A stretch of 64,000 bases of DNA from JAIOPA01 sp964418975 (GCA_964418975.1 CAYQNV010000068.1:7947-71946); one strand, 5' to 3'. Shown: positions 54,111-63,112, counted from the stretch's first letter. The notes: generated from the letters alone by a model not told the origin. A program made the numbers and translations.

Positions 54111-55299
54111 GCTCCTCCACCTCTCGGAGAACTTGACGCTGCCATTCGATCGTCGCGTGTGGATGGAACTGAACGCCCTGCGCGGCGCGGGCTGGGAGGT
54201 GTCGGCCATCTGCCCCATGGGCGAGGGTGGCCGTGAGCCCCACGAGGTGCTGAACGGCATCCACATCTGGCGCTACCCGCCGCCGCCCGAGACGAGCGGG
54301 TTCGTGTCGTATGTTTGGGAGTTTCTCTACTGCTGGCTCCAGACCGCACGGCTCACGGTCACCGTGCTCGCACGCCGGGGCTTCGACGTGATCCACACCG
54401 CGAACCCACCCGACACATTCTGGGCGCTGGCGCTGCCGTTCAAGGCATTCGGTGTGCGGTTCGTGTTCGACCACCACGACCTGTGCCCCGAGCTCTACCT
54501 GTCGCGCTTCGGCGAGCGCCGCGCCGGCACGCTGCCGCACCGAATGTTGAAGTGGCTCGAACGCGCGCAGTTCGCGTGCGCCGACCTGGTCATCTCCACC
54601 AACGAGAGCTATCGCCAGGTGGCGCTGTCGCGCGGCGGCAAGCGCGCGGACCAGGTTCGCGTGGTGCGGAGCGGCCCGAGCCACGCGCGCTTCGCCGCGG
54701 TGCGCGCGCCCGATCCCGCGCTCAAGCGCGGCAAGCGGTTCCTTGTGGCCTATCTGGGCGTGATGGCTCCTCAGGATGGCGTGGACCACCTGGTGCGCGC
54801 GGCACACCTGCTCTCGCAGCAGCGCTCCGACGTGGCGTTCACGCTGATCGGCGCGGGGGACTCGTTCGAGGAGTTGAAGCGCCTGTCGCGCTCCTTGGGA
54901 CTCGAGGACGTATGCCAGTTCACTGGCCGCGTGCCCGATGCCGAGGTGGAACGCGTGCTGGCCACCGCCGACGTGTGCGTGAGCCCCGACCCCAAGAACC
55001 CGCTGAACGACGTGAGCACCATGAACAAGGTGCTGGAGTACATGGCCTGCGCCAAGCCGGTCGTTTGCTTCGACCTGCGCGAGCATCGCCACAGTGCCGC
55101 CGCCGGGGCACTCTACGCCGAGCCCAATCGCGACGACGACCTGGCCGCGAAGATCGCGCTGCTGCTGGACGACCCGGGGCTCCGCGAGCGCCTCGGAGCG
55201 TACAATCGCCAGCGCTTCCTGGACACACTCGCCTGGGAGCACAATGCCGGCGAGCTCATCGAGGCCTACGAGGGACTATGCGGGAAGCCGCGCGCATAA
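54094..55299 (+). CDS. Glycosyltransferase family 4
   Basis: A 401-residue GT-B enzyme. N-terminal LTLPFDRRVWMELNALRGAGWEVSAICP (key FDRRVWMELNAL) is a frequent opening among polysaccharide glycosyltransferases. FVFDHHDLCPELY is near 125. The donor domain has VAYLGVMAPQDGVDHLV, VDVCVSPDPKNPLNDVST-type (ADVCVSPDPKNP) and EYMACAKPVVCFDL. The start lies inside algD (17-nt overlap), so the genes are tightly coupled. It probably acts on the mannuronate-containing unit, but the linkage is not known. Confidence 0.88.
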   Translation: MASPGRLLHLSENLTLPFDRRVWMELNALRGAGWEVSAICPMGEGGREPHEVLNGIHIWRYPPPPETSGFVSYVWEFLYCWLQTARLTVTVLARRGFDVIHTANPPDTFWALALPFKAFGVRFVFDHHDLCPELYLSRFGERRAGTLPHRMLKWLERAQFACADLVISTNESYRQVALSRGGKRADQVRVVRSGPSHARFAAVRAPDPALKRGKRFLVAYLGVMAPQDGVDHLVRAAHLLSQQRSDVAFTLIGAGDSFEELKRLSRSLGLEDVCQFTGRVPDAEVERVLATADVCVSPDPKNPLNDVSTMNKVLEYMACAKPVVCFDLREHRHSAAAGALYAEPNRDDDLAAKIALLLDDPGLRERLGAYNRQRFLDTLAWEHNAGELIEAYEGLCGKPRA

Positions 55300-56465
55300 G
55301 GGTCCTGCTCGTGGAGAGCGGGCGCGCCGTGGGAGGCACCGAGCGCGTCGTTTGGGAGCTGGCGACCCGGCTGCCCGCCGCGCGCTTCGAGGTGCGCGTG
55401 TGGCTGTCGCCCGCCCCGGGCGTGAACGAGTTCGCCACCGCGCTCGAGCGCGCCGGCATTCCGGTGGACCGCGTGGCCGAGGTGGACCGGCGCACGGACT
55501 GGAAAGGCATGTTCGACACCTGGTCGCGGCTGCGGAAGCTGAAGCCCGACCTGCTGCACATGCACCACGTGTGGCCCGCGGCCGATCGCTACCTGTCGGT
55601 GCTCGCGCGCGCCGCCGGCGTGCCGCACCTGGTGGTCACCGAGCACATCACCGGCCAGGCGCACTCCCCGGGGCAGCGCACGTTGAAGCGTGACGAGCTC
55701 AAGCGCGCCGACGCGGTCACCGCCGTGACGGGCGCCATCGTCGAGACCCTGGTCCGCGACTACGGCATCGAGCGCTCGGCGGTGCGCGTGGTGCCGAACG
55801 GCGCCGACCTGCCCGACGCCCAGGCCGAGGAGCCGGTGGCGCGTCGCTGGCGCGAGAAGTACCTGTCCACGCCATTGAAACCCCTGTGGGTGGTGGCGGG
55901 CCGATTGGAGGAGCAGAAGGGCCACGACGTGCTGTTCGAGGCGCTGGCGCGGTCGGTGAAGGCCGGCATGGATTTCACGCTCGTGGTGGCCGGCGAGGGT
56001 TCGCGTCGGCACTGGTTGGAGCAGCAGGCACTGTCGCTGGGGCTCTCGCCGCGGGTGCAGTTCGTGGGCCAGCTGGAGGACGTGGGCGGGCTGCTGGCCG
56101 CCGCCGACGCCGTGTTGCTGCCGTCACGCTGGGAGGGACTTCCGCTCGTGCTGCTCGAGGCCATGGCGCGCGGCCGGCCGATCGTGGCGAGTGCCGTGGG
56201 CGGCATGGCCGACGCGCTGGAGGACGGCGTGTCGGGCACGCTCGTGCCGCCGGGTGACGTGACGGCGCTGACCGCTGCGCTGGAAGGACTCCACAAGCGG
56301 GGCGATCGCGCGTGGCGGCTGGGGCGCGTCGCAGCGCAACGCGTGCGCGAGCGCTACACGTGGCACGCGGTGGCGGAAGGGTTCGAATCGGTGTACGACG
56401 AGGTGCTGGGTTTCGCCACGTTCGCGCGCGGGGCCGAGCCGCCGGCGCGCGGGAGCGGGCGATGA
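55278..56465 (+). CDS. Glycosyltransferase family 4
   Basis: A 395-residue GT-B enzyme. The N-terminal glycine loop is VLLVESGRAVGGTERVVWELA, HMHHVWPAAD near 95 and VVTEHITGQAH follow. The donor domain shows LWVVAGRLEEQKGHDVLFEAL, VVAGEGSRRHWLE and the E-x7-E region SRWEGLPLVLLEAMARGRPIVAS. The ATG begins 22 nt inside the previous gene, and the stop overlaps the next (ATGA). It belongs to the same co-translated string as algD. Confidence 0.9.
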   Translation: MREAARIRVLLVESGRAVGGTERVVWELATRLPAARFEVRVWLSPAPGVNEFATALERAGIPVDRVAEVDRRTDWKGMFDTWSRLRKLKPDLLHMHHVWPAADRYLSVLARAAGVPHLVVTEHITGQAHSPGQRTLKRDELKRADAVTAVTGAIVETLVRDYGIERSAVRVVPNGADLPDAQAEEPVARRWREKYLSTPLKPLWVVAGRLEEQKGHDVLFEALARSVKAGMDFTLVVAGEGSRRHWLEQQALSLGLSPRVQFVGQLEDVGGLLAAADAVLLPSRWEGLPLVLLEAMARGRPIVASAVGGMADALEDGVSGTLVPPGDVTALTAALEGLHKRGDRAWRLGRVAAQRVRERYTWHAVAEGFESVYDEVLGFATFARGAEPPARGSGR

Positions 56466-57442
56466 CCTTGGGAGTGGTGATCCCGTGCTATCGGCAGGAG
56501 CGCTTCCTGCCGCGCACCGTGGCGGCGCTGGAAGTCGCGTTCGCCGGGCGCGACTGGCGAGGCGTGCTGGTGCTGTCCGATCCCGCGGGGTCCGCCGACC
56601 TCCCCGCGCTGGCGGCGCACTGGAGCGTCGTGCGCGCGGCGGGGGCCGCCGGCACTCGCGCGCTCACGCCCGGCGCGGCGCGCAATGCCGGGTTCGCCGC
56701 GTGCGGCGGGGAATGGGTGTTGTTCGTGGACGCCGATGTGGAAGTGGAGCGCGCGTGGTTGGAGCGCGCACTCGCACAGCTTTCCGCCGGCCCCGAGCTG
56801 GCCGGCGCGTGGGGACGGATCGAGGAGTGGTTCGTGGACGGCGCGGGCGAACGGTTGGGCGGCCGCGACCTCTGCCGCGTGGGCGAAGGGGACGCCGAGG
56901 CGGCCTACACCGCCGGGCTGTCGTGCTATCGCCGCACGGCGCTCGAGCGAGTCGGCGGCTACGACGCGCGGCTCCAGAGCGAGGAGGACTTCGAGCTGGG
57001 GATGCGGCTCCGGCGCGCCGGCTTCCGTTTGCGCACGCTGGCGCCGCTGGCCGCCAGGCACTGGAGCGAGCCGCGCCCGAGCTTTGCCGAATACGGCCGC
57101 CGCTGGCGCACGGGGCTCTGCTTCGGCCCGGGCCAGGCGCTTCGGCTCTATCTCGGGCGCCCCGGCTTCGGGGAGTTGATGCAAAGAAACGCTCACTATT
57201 TCGTGATGCTCGCACTTTGGCTCGCTGCCCCGGTGGCGTTCGGCATGGGTGGCTCGCGAGGCGTGGCCGCCTGGGCGCTCGTGCCGCTGGCGCTGTTGGC
57301 ACTGATGTCGATTCGCAAGCGCAGTCTGCGCCTCGCGACGCATTCCCTGATGACGTGGAGCGTGATGGCGGCCGGCACCGTGGTCGGGTTCGTACGCGGT
57401 GGTACGCCCGCACCCGCGACCGTGCGGGAGGCCGCGTGCTGA
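56462..57442 (+). CDS. Glycosyltransferase family 2 with C-terminal membrane segment
   Basis: A 326-residue protein. LGVVIPCYRQERFLPRTV opens the GT-A domain; VLFVDADVEVERAWLE (DxD) lies near 90; SCYRRTALERVGGYDARLQSEEDFELGMRLRRAG is near 160-195 (key SEEDFELG, the catalytic acidic motif). Two hydrophobic helices follow at about 240-285. The layout resembles succinoglycan-type or mucin-type GT2 enzymes. It overlaps its left neighbour by 4 nt and its right neighbour by 7 nt. Confidence 0.86.
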   Translation: MTLGVVIPCYRQERFLPRTVAALEVAFAGRDWRGVLVLSDPAGSADLPALAAHWSVVRAAGAAGTRALTPGAARNAGFAACGGEWVLFVDADVEVERAWLERALAQLSAGPELAGAWGRIEEWFVDGAGERLGGRDLCRVGEGDAEAAYTAGLSCYRRTALERVGGYDARLQSEEDFELGMRLRRAGFRLRTLAPLAARHWSEPRPSFAEYGRRWRTGLCFGPGQALRLYLGRPGFGELMQRNAHYFVMLALWLAAPVAFGMGGSRGVAAWALVPLALLALMSIRKRSLRLATHSLMTWSVMAAGTVVGFVRGGTPAPATVREAAC

Positions 57443-58656
57443 TCCATGTGGCATGCGACAACGACATCCATCCGCCGCTCTTTGGAGCGACCCAGCGGCT
57501 GTTCGGGTTGGCGCGTGGCATGGCCGCGCGCGCGCGGGTGAGGGCGCTGTGCGTGGTGCCCAACCGTTCGCGCGGCGCGCGCGAGGAACGTGTGTCCGGC
57601 GTGGAGCTGCGTCGCATGAAATCGTGGCACACGAGCGTGGCGTGGTGGCTCGAGCGCGGCGGGCTGGTGCCGCAGTTCACCGCCGAATCCGGGCACCGCG
57701 CCCGTGCCGGCGCCTATCGCGGGGCACTCGGCGGCGGCGCCGACGTACTGCTGTGCGACCTGGCGCTCACCGGGCTCTTTCCGGGCGCGGCCCCGGCGCT
57801 GCGCGCCTACCACGCGCATAATGTCGAGGCCGAGCGCTGGCGCTCCACGGCGCCGCGCGTGTGGGGTCGCGACCGCTGGGGGCAGAAGCTGGCCGCACTC
57901 GAGCGACGCGCCGTACAGGAGAGCGAGTTGAGCATCGCCTGCACCGACGAGGACGCGGCGCTGCTCCGCTCATTGCACGGAGCGCGCGATGTGGAAGTGG
58001 TGGCGAACGGCTACGACGAGACCGCTCTCGCGCCCCCCTCGCCGGAGGCGAGAACCATTGCCAGAAAAGCATTGGGAATTCCCGAACAGGTCTACACCGC
58101 GGCGTTCGTGGGCGGGGACTGGGCGCCGAATCACGAAGCGCTCGCCTGGCTCGTCGAGCACGTGATGCCGAAGCTCGCGGGATCGGGCATCGTGCTGCTG
58201 GCGGTGGGCGCCGTGGCGCGGCGTTTCGCGGGCCGCAACGAGCCGTGGCTCGTGACCCGGGCCGAGACCCCGGATCTCGCGGCGGTACTGGCCGCGGCCG
58301 ATTGCGGCCTGAATCCCGTGACGAGCGGCGGTGGCAGCAACGTGAAGGTGCCCACCTACCTGGCGATGGGCCTGGCGGTGGTGTCCACGGCGTTCGGTCT
58401 GCGCGGCTATGCGCCGCTCGCGGCGAGCGTAGTGAGTGCCGAGCGCGACGGCACCGCCGACGCGCTCGGCGCGCGCCCGCGTGGCTGGGCGGCGCGCGGC
58501 GAGGCGCCGCCGGCCGCGCTGGCCGATTACGCCTGGGGCACGCTCGGCGCGCGCCTCGCGGACAAGCTGGCGGCTCGCAGGTCGCGTACGACCGCAGTCG
58601 ACACCCCCAGTCGTCCGGTTGCGCACAGCGCAACCGGTTCCCAGGGCGCCGCCTGA
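57436..58656 (+). CDS. Glycosyltransferase, GT4-like (Stp1/PslH-type)
   Basis: A 406-residue GT-B protein. N-terminal PPLFGATQRLFGLARGMA is the acceptor loop; LRAYHAHNVEAERW near 125 recalls the YHAHNVE motif of this subgroup. The donor domain holds AAFVGGDWAPNHEALAWLVEHVMP and CGLNPVTSGGGSNVKVPTYLAMGLAVVST. The usual E-x7-E acid is replaced by the SNVK-x-PTYLAMG form of exosortase-associated glycosyltransferases. The C terminus is a basic, Ser/Thr-rich ~25-residue tail. GTG 57436 follows GGGAGG. It shares a TGATG junction with the next gene. Confidence 0.82.
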   Translation: MLIHVACDNDIHPPLFGATQRLFGLARGMAARARVRALCVVPNRSRGAREERVSGVELRRMKSWHTSVAWWLERGGLVPQFTAESGHRARAGAYRGALGGGADVLLCDLALTGLFPGAAPALRAYHAHNVEAERWRSTAPRVWGRDRWGQKLAALERRAVQESELSIACTDEDAALLRSLHGARDVEVVANGYDETALAPPSPEARTIARKALGIPEQVYTAAFVGGDWAPNHEALAWLVEHVMPKLAGSGIVLLAVGAVARRFAGRNEPWLVTRAETPDLAAVLAAADCGLNPVTSGGGSNVKVPTYLAMGLAVVSTAFGLRGYAPLAASVVSAERDGTADALGARPRGWAARGEAPPAALADYAWGTLGARLADKLAARRSRTTAVDTPSRPVAHSATGSQGAA

Positions 58657-59756
58657 TGCGCGTGGCCATGATCGGGCAGAAGGGCATTCCCGCCACCTAC
58701 GGCGGCATCGAGCGGCACGTGGACGAGATCGCACGCCGGCTGGTGCAGCGTGGCATCGAGGTGGACGTGTTCTGCCGGCTCTACTACACGCCGCCCGGCA
58801 GCGAGTACCACGGCATCGGCCTGTTGCGGCGGCCGAGCATCCACACCAAGCATCTCGACACTGCCACGCACGTGGTGTGGTGCACGGTAGAGGCCATGCT
58901 CCGGCACTACGATGTGGTGCACTTCCACGCGCTCGGACCGTCGCTGTTCGCGGCACTCCCGCGACTCACCGGGTCCAGGACGGTGGTGACCGTGCACGGG
59001 CTCGACTGGCAGCGCGAGAAGTGGGGCAAGGCCGCCGCGTGGGTGCTGAAGCATTGCGAGCGACCGGCCGCGCGTTTTCCGAACCGCACCATCGTGGTGA
59101 GCAAGACGCTGCGCGAGCACTTTCGAGTAACCCACGCGATCGACGCCGCCTACATCCCGAACGGCACGCTGTTGCCCCAGCCACGCGCTCCCAAGAAGCT
59201 GCCGTCGCTCGGGCTCGAGCCCGGCAAGTACATCCTGTTCGTCGGCCGGTTGGTGCCCGAGAAGGGCGTGCACTTCCTGTGCGAAGCGTTCAGCCGCATC
59301 GACACCGACATGAAACTGGCGTTGGTGGGCGGCCTGTCGTTCTCGCAGGATTACGTGAACCTGCTCAAACGCTACGAGAGCGACCGCATCCGGCTTTTGG
59401 ACTACGTGTTCGGCGAGTCGCTGGAGGAGCTGTGGAGCAACGCCTACTGCGTGGTGCAGCCCTCCACCATGGAAGGGCTGTCCATCGCGTTGCTCGAAGC
59501 ACTCTCCTACGGGCGCTGCGTGCTGGTCTCGGACATCCCCGAAAATATGGAAGTGGCCGAGGAGTGCGCGCTATCGTTCAAGAGCAAGGACGTGGAGGAC
59601 CTGCGCAGCAAGCTCGAGCACCTGATCCGTCACCCGGAGGAGGTGGAGCGCTACGGCTCGCAAGCGCGCGCCCACATCCAGCAGCACTACTCGTGGGACA
59701 ACGTCGCCGAGTCCACGGCACGGCTCTACGAAGAGGTGACGGGGAAGAAGCGGTGA
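58656..59756 (+). CDS. Glycosyltransferase family 4
   Basis: A 366-residue GT-B enzyme. MRVAMIGQKGIPATYGGIERHVDEIARRL is the conserved opening (key GQKGIPATYGGIE); VHFHALGPSLF and VTVHGLDWQREKW are near 85-110. The donor domain has LFVGRLVPEKGVHFLCEAF, and the E-x7-E region is PSTMEGLSIALLEALSYGRCVLVS. This subgroup includes rhamnosyl- and mannosyl-transferases of capsule loci. It ends a chain of overlapping genes from algD on; the next gene has its own upstream motif. Confidence 0.9.
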   Translation: MRVAMIGQKGIPATYGGIERHVDEIARRLVQRGIEVDVFCRLYYTPPGSEYHGIGLLRRPSIHTKHLDTATHVVWCTVEAMLRHYDVVHFHALGPSLFAALPRLTGSRTVVTVHGLDWQREKWGKAAAWVLKHCERPAARFPNRTIVVSKTLREHFRVTHAIDAAYIPNGTLLPQPRAPKKLPSLGLEPGKYILFVGRLVPEKGVHFLCEAFSRIDTDMKLALVGGLSFSQDYVNLLKRYESDRIRLLDYVFGESLEELWSNAYCVVQPSTMEGLSIALLEALSYGRCVLVSDIPENMEVAEECALSFKSKDVEDLRSKLEHLIRHPEEVERYGSQARAHIQQHYSWDNVAESTARLYEEVTGKKR

Positions 59757-59788
59757 GAGGTGGACTAGCGCATGGCGCCCCCCGCGCC

Positions 59789-59801
59789 CGTGTGCTAACC
59801 C
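59789..59801 (+). promoter_or_regulatory. Extended -10 element, TGCTAAC type, before manC
   Basis: CGTGTGCTAACCC ends 10 nt before the manC ATG at 59812 and repeats 12 identical nt seen at 47171-47182 at nearly the same distance from an ATG. No Shine-Dalgarno lies between it and the start codon. The rest of the 55-nt gap has no other signal. Confidence 0.5.
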
Positions 59802-59811
59802 TTCACGCCAC

Positions 59812-60873
59812 ATGACCCGACCCGATCCCGAGCGCGGCGCGCTGATCCTGGCCGGCGGACGTGGCGAGCGCTTCTGGCCGTGGAGCACGGCCGAGCGTCC
59901 CAAGCAGCTCCTGCCACTGGCCTCGAGCGGGCGCACGCTGCTCGCGGCCACGTTCGCCCGCGCCACGCGTGTCGTGCCGGCGGCGAATGTGGTGGTGATG
60001 ACGTCGGCGTCGTTGGTCGCGGCCTGCCGGCGCGAGTGCCCCGGTGCGATCGTGGTGGGCGAGCCCATGGGGCGGAACACCGCGCCCGCCATCGCCGCGG
60101 GCGCGGCGTTTTTTTCCGATAACTCGAGCTTTGTCGTCCTGCCCTCGGACCCCGCCATCGAGGACGATGCCGCGTTCGCCGCCGATCTCGATCGCGCGTT
60201 CACGGTGGCCGCCCGCGACCAGGTGTTGGTCACGTTCGGCGTTAAGCCCAGCGCGCCCGAGACCAACTTCGGCTACATCAAACGCGGCGCGCAGCTCGCC
60301 GAGCGGCTGTATCGGGTGGCGCAGTTCACCGAGAAACCTGAGCTGGCCCGTGCGACGGCATGGGTGGCGAGCGGCGAGTACGCGTGGAACTCCGGCATGT
60401 TCGTGTGGGGCAAGCGCACGTTCATGGCGGCCCTCGCCGGGGGCCGCCCGGCCATCGCCCAGGCGCTGGGCGGGCTGTCGTTCCGCGCCGGCGAGGAGCG
60501 GGCATTCGAGGCGGCGTTAGCGGTGCGGTTCCCGGCGCTGGAATCGGTGTCCGTGGATTACGCCGTGCTCGAAGTGGCCCCCAACGTGGTCACGATCGAG
60601 GCGTCGTTCGACTGGGACGACCTGGGGAGTTGGGGCGCGTGGGCACGCCGGCAGCCGCAGGACGCGCGTGGCAACGTCGTCTGGGGCGATGCGGTGCCCG
60701 TGGACTGCGACCGCTGCGTGGTGGTGGGGGATGGCTTCCCTGCCGCACCGCTCGGTCTTTCAGATATGGTGGTGGTTGCCACCCGGCAGGGCACGCTGGT
60801 CTGCCGGCGGCAGGACACGGAGCAGGTGAGGCGCGTCACCGAGGCGGTGCGCGCGCACAGGAGCCACGCATGA
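59812..60873 (+). CDS. manC: Mannose-1-phosphate guanylyltransferase
   Basis: A 353-residue nucleotidyltransferase that makes GDP-mannose from mannose-1-phosphate and GTP. The signature LILAGGRGERFWPWSTAERPKQLLPL lies at about residues 9-34 (key LAGGRGERFWP and PKQLL). GEPMGRNTAPAIAAGA near 83, FGVKPSAPETNFGYIKRG near 143 and EKPELARATAWVASGEYAWNSGMFVW near 175 (key WNSGMF) follow. The isomerase domain of the long bifunctional ManC/AlgA form is absent. It supplies AlgD. The stop overlaps the next ATG (ATGA). Confidence 0.94.
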   Translation: MTRPDPERGALILAGGRGERFWPWSTAERPKQLLPLASSGRTLLAATFARATRVVPAANVVVMTSASLVAACRRECPGAIVVGEPMGRNTAPAIAAGAAFFSDNSSFVVLPSDPAIEDDAAFAADLDRAFTVAARDQVLVTFGVKPSAPETNFGYIKRGAQLAERLYRVAQFTEKPELARATAWVASGEYAWNSGMFVWGKRTFMAALAGGRPAIAQALGGLSFRAGEERAFEAALAVRFPALESVSVDYAVLEVAPNVVTIEASFDWDDLGSWGAWARRQPQDARGNVVWGDAVPVDCDRCVVVGDGFPAAPLGLSDMVVVATRQGTLVCRRQDTEQVRRVTEAVRAHRSHA

Positions 60874-61637
60874 GCTACCGTCGTGTGCCATTCCTCGGGA
60901 GCCGATGGCTCTCGGGCCTCGTCGCCCTCTCGCTGATGGAGGGATGCGCGCCGATGCCGCAACCGTTCAGTGGGGGTCCGACGCTGCCCACCACCCCACC
61001 TCGGCAGCCCACCAGCACCACGGTGCCCGTTCCCGTCCCGCGCCGCGAGCCGGCGCGGAGCGTCTCGGCGGTGGACTCCACCCCCTCGAGCGACGCCGAG
61101 CGCGTGCTCGCCACCATCCCCGAACCGCTCTCGGCAGCGCAGCAGCAACTGCCGCCGCGTGACGCCGCTCTGCCGGTGCGCGCCGTGCCCGCGCCCGAGG
61201 CGGCGTACGACACGCTACGCGTGGAGCGCTCGCCCGACGACGGCGCGGCGGCCACTCCCGTGCCTGCGCCCACGAGCACGCTCGGCTCGACCCCGCCGGT
61301 GCGCGTGGCAGCGCCCGACACCACCGTGTCGCGACCCGCGGCAAGTCCGCCCGCCGCGACGACCCCGAGCGCTCCGCCGCTCGCCACGCCCGCGAGCCCG
61401 GACCCATGCTGGCGGCTGCAAGTGGCAGCGCCCGCCGAGCGCGACAAGGCCGAGTCCCGTCTCGCCGCCGGGCAGTCGCTGCTGGTCGTGCCCATGGTGA
61501 TCGAGTCCGAGCGCGGTCTCTTCAAGGTGCGCACGCGCGACTGCATGACGCGCGCCGCCGCCCACGCATTGAAGAAGCGCGCGACCGACACGGGATTCGT
61601 GGGCGCATTCGTGCTGAAGGGCGCGCCGACGAGATGA
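60870..61637 (+). CDS. SPOR-like domain envelope protein (probable lipoprotein)
   Basis: A 255-residue protein. Residues 1-26 are a short signal ending SLMEGC, a loose lipobox. Residues 30-180 are a Pro/Ala/Thr/Ser-rich low-complexity stretch. The last ~75 residues look like a SPOR domain: CWRLQVAAPAERDKAESRLAAGQSLLVVP and GLFKVRTRDCMTRAAAHALKKRA. Two cysteines (in CWRLQ and RDCMTR) could form a disulfide. SPOR domains bind denuded peptidoglycan, so it may link the export site or septum to the wall. Assignment is by pattern, not search. Confidence 0.6.
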   Translation: MSYRRVPFLGSRWLSGLVALSLMEGCAPMPQPFSGGPTLPTTPPRQPTSTTVPVPVPRREPARSVSAVDSTPSSDAERVLATIPEPLSAAQQQLPPRDAALPVRAVPAPEAAYDTLRVERSPDDGAAATPVPAPTSTLGSTPPVRVAAPDTTVSRPAASPPAATTPSAPPLATPASPDPCWRLQVAAPAERDKAESRLAAGQSLLVVPMVIESERGLFKVRTRDCMTRAAAHALKKRATDTGFVGAFVLKGAPTR

Positions 61638-62890
61638 GCCGCAGGCTCATCGTCTACGAAGACCGTCACTGGCGGTCGCTCCGGCCGCTCACCGACCTGC
61701 TCCCCGTGCCGGCGTTGGCGTTCGGGGCCTCGGACCTCGTGCGTCGCTGGCTGGCTGCCACGAGCCTGCCGCTGTTCGCACTCGAGGCTCGCGCGGCCGC
61801 GGTCGCGGGCTGGCGTGCGGCGCCCGCGTTCGACACGAGCGCCGTGGGCGGGGCCGACGAGGCGATCGTGGTGAACGCGGCAGCACTCCCGGGGCCCTGG
61901 TTCGACGCGGCACTCAACGCGCGCGCACCGGCGTTGTGGATGGGCGACGGCCGCATCGCAGGCGCGCGCCTGCCGCTCGCCTCGCTGCGTGGCGGCCTCG
62001 GTCGCGGCGAGGACTTCGAGACGGTGCTACTGGGTCTCGCGCTCCCTTCGCTCCCCGTGGACGCCGAGTTCATCACCTGGCCGTGGGAACTGATGTCGCG
62101 CAATGCCGATGCCATCGCCGCCGATCTCGAGAACTTGCCGGCGGTCCTGAACGGCACGGTCCACCCGCTGGCGTGCCTCGAAGCCCCCGAGCGGATCGCG
62201 GTGGAGGAGGGCGCCACTGTGGGACCGTTCGCCGTGCTGAATGCCACCTCGGGCCCGATCCGCGTCGCGCGCGGCGCACGCATCGAAGCGCACACCCACG
62301 TGCGCGGCCCGTGTGTCGTGGGTCCCGGAACGCAGCTCCTCGGCGGCGTCGTCTCGGGCAGCACGTTCGGGCCCGAGTGCCGCGTGGCGGGCGAGGTGGA
62401 GTCGAGCGTGTGGCAGGGTTACGGCAACAAGCGTCACCATGGCTTCGTGGGCCACAGCGTCCTGGGCGAATGGGTGAACTTGGGTGCGCTCACCACCACT
62501 AGCGACCTCAAGAACAATTACGGAAACGTGCGCGTGTGGGTGGACGGGCACGAGGTGGACTCGGGGAGCCCCAAGGTGGGTGCGTTCGTGGGCGCCCACG
62601 TCAAGACCGGAATCGGCACGCTGCTGCCCACGGGAGCCGCGGTTGGCACCGGAGCCAACCTGTTCGGCGGCGGACGCTTCGCCCCCAAGGCCGTGGCCCC
62701 GTTCGCGTGGTGGGATGGCGACCGCACCCTCGAGCACGAACTGGAACGCTGCGTCGCCACCGCCCGCGTCGCGATCGGCCGGCGCGGCCAGTCGCTCACG
62801 CCAGCGGCCGAGGCGTCCCTGCGCGCGCTGCACGCCGCCACGGTAAGCGAACGGCGCTCAGCAGCGACGGCAGGGTCCATCCGCTCGTAA
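61634..62890 (+). CDS. GlmU-like nucleotidyltransferase/left-handed beta-helix protein
   Basis: A 418-residue protein. The N-terminal ~165 residues follow the alternative GlmU-family layout (RLIVYEDRHWRSLRPLTDLLPVPALAFG) with no G-x-G-T-R-M loop, so nucleotidyltransfer is uncertain. Residues about 190-375 carry hexapeptide-type turns: EGATVGPFAVLNATSGP, ARIEAHTHVRGPCVVGPG, HGFVGHSVLGEWVNLGALTTTSDLKNNYG (key WVNLGALTTTSDLKNNYG) and VGAFVGAHVKTGIGTLLPTG. These indicate an acyl- or acetyltransferase trimer. It may acetylate an amino-sugar-1-phosphate. The ATG overlaps the preceding stop (ATGA). It is the last gene of the locus. Confidence 0.8.
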   Translation: MSRRLIVYEDRHWRSLRPLTDLLPVPALAFGASDLVRRWLAATSLPLFALEARAAAVAGWRAAPAFDTSAVGGADEAIVVNAAALPGPWFDAALNARAPALWMGDGRIAGARLPLASLRGGLGRGEDFETVLLGLALPSLPVDAEFITWPWELMSRNADAIAADLENLPAVLNGTVHPLACLEAPERIAVEEGATVGPFAVLNATSGPIRVARGARIEAHTHVRGPCVVGPGTQLLGGVVSGSTFGPECRVAGEVESSVWQGYGNKRHHGFVGHSVLGEWVNLGALTTTSDLKNNYGNVRVWVDGHEVDSGSPKVGAFVGAHVKTGIGTLLPTGAAVGTGANLFGGGRFAPKAVAPFAWWDGDRTLEHELERCVATARVAIGRRGQSLTPAAEASLRALHAATVSERRSAATAGSIRS

Positions 62891-63078
62891 GGCTGCTGGG
62901 ACGCACTCGGAGCAAGCGCTGACCTCCCGGCGCTCGCGGCGCTCGCGGCCCCCGCGCCCCGGAATGGGGGCACCCTCGCCACCTATGAATTGCCTGCGAG
63001 CATCCGGCGCTTGAGCGTAAGAGAAACCCGGGGATTTCGGATTTTGCGCGAGTCGAGCAGCCGCTCGATTCAGCATTC

Positions 63079-63112
63079 CGGTGGCGGCCTGCGGACGCTC
63101 TGGCCGCCACCG
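63079..63112. terminator. Perfect hairpin between GlmU-like and HNH genes
   Basis: CGGTGGCGGCC (63079-63089) pairs perfectly with GGCCGCCACCG (63102-63112) around a 12-nt loop. It lies in the 271-nt gap between two convergent genes, so it may be a bidirectional terminator, although there is no T-run on either side. Nothing else recognisable lies in 62891-63161. Confidence 0.4.
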
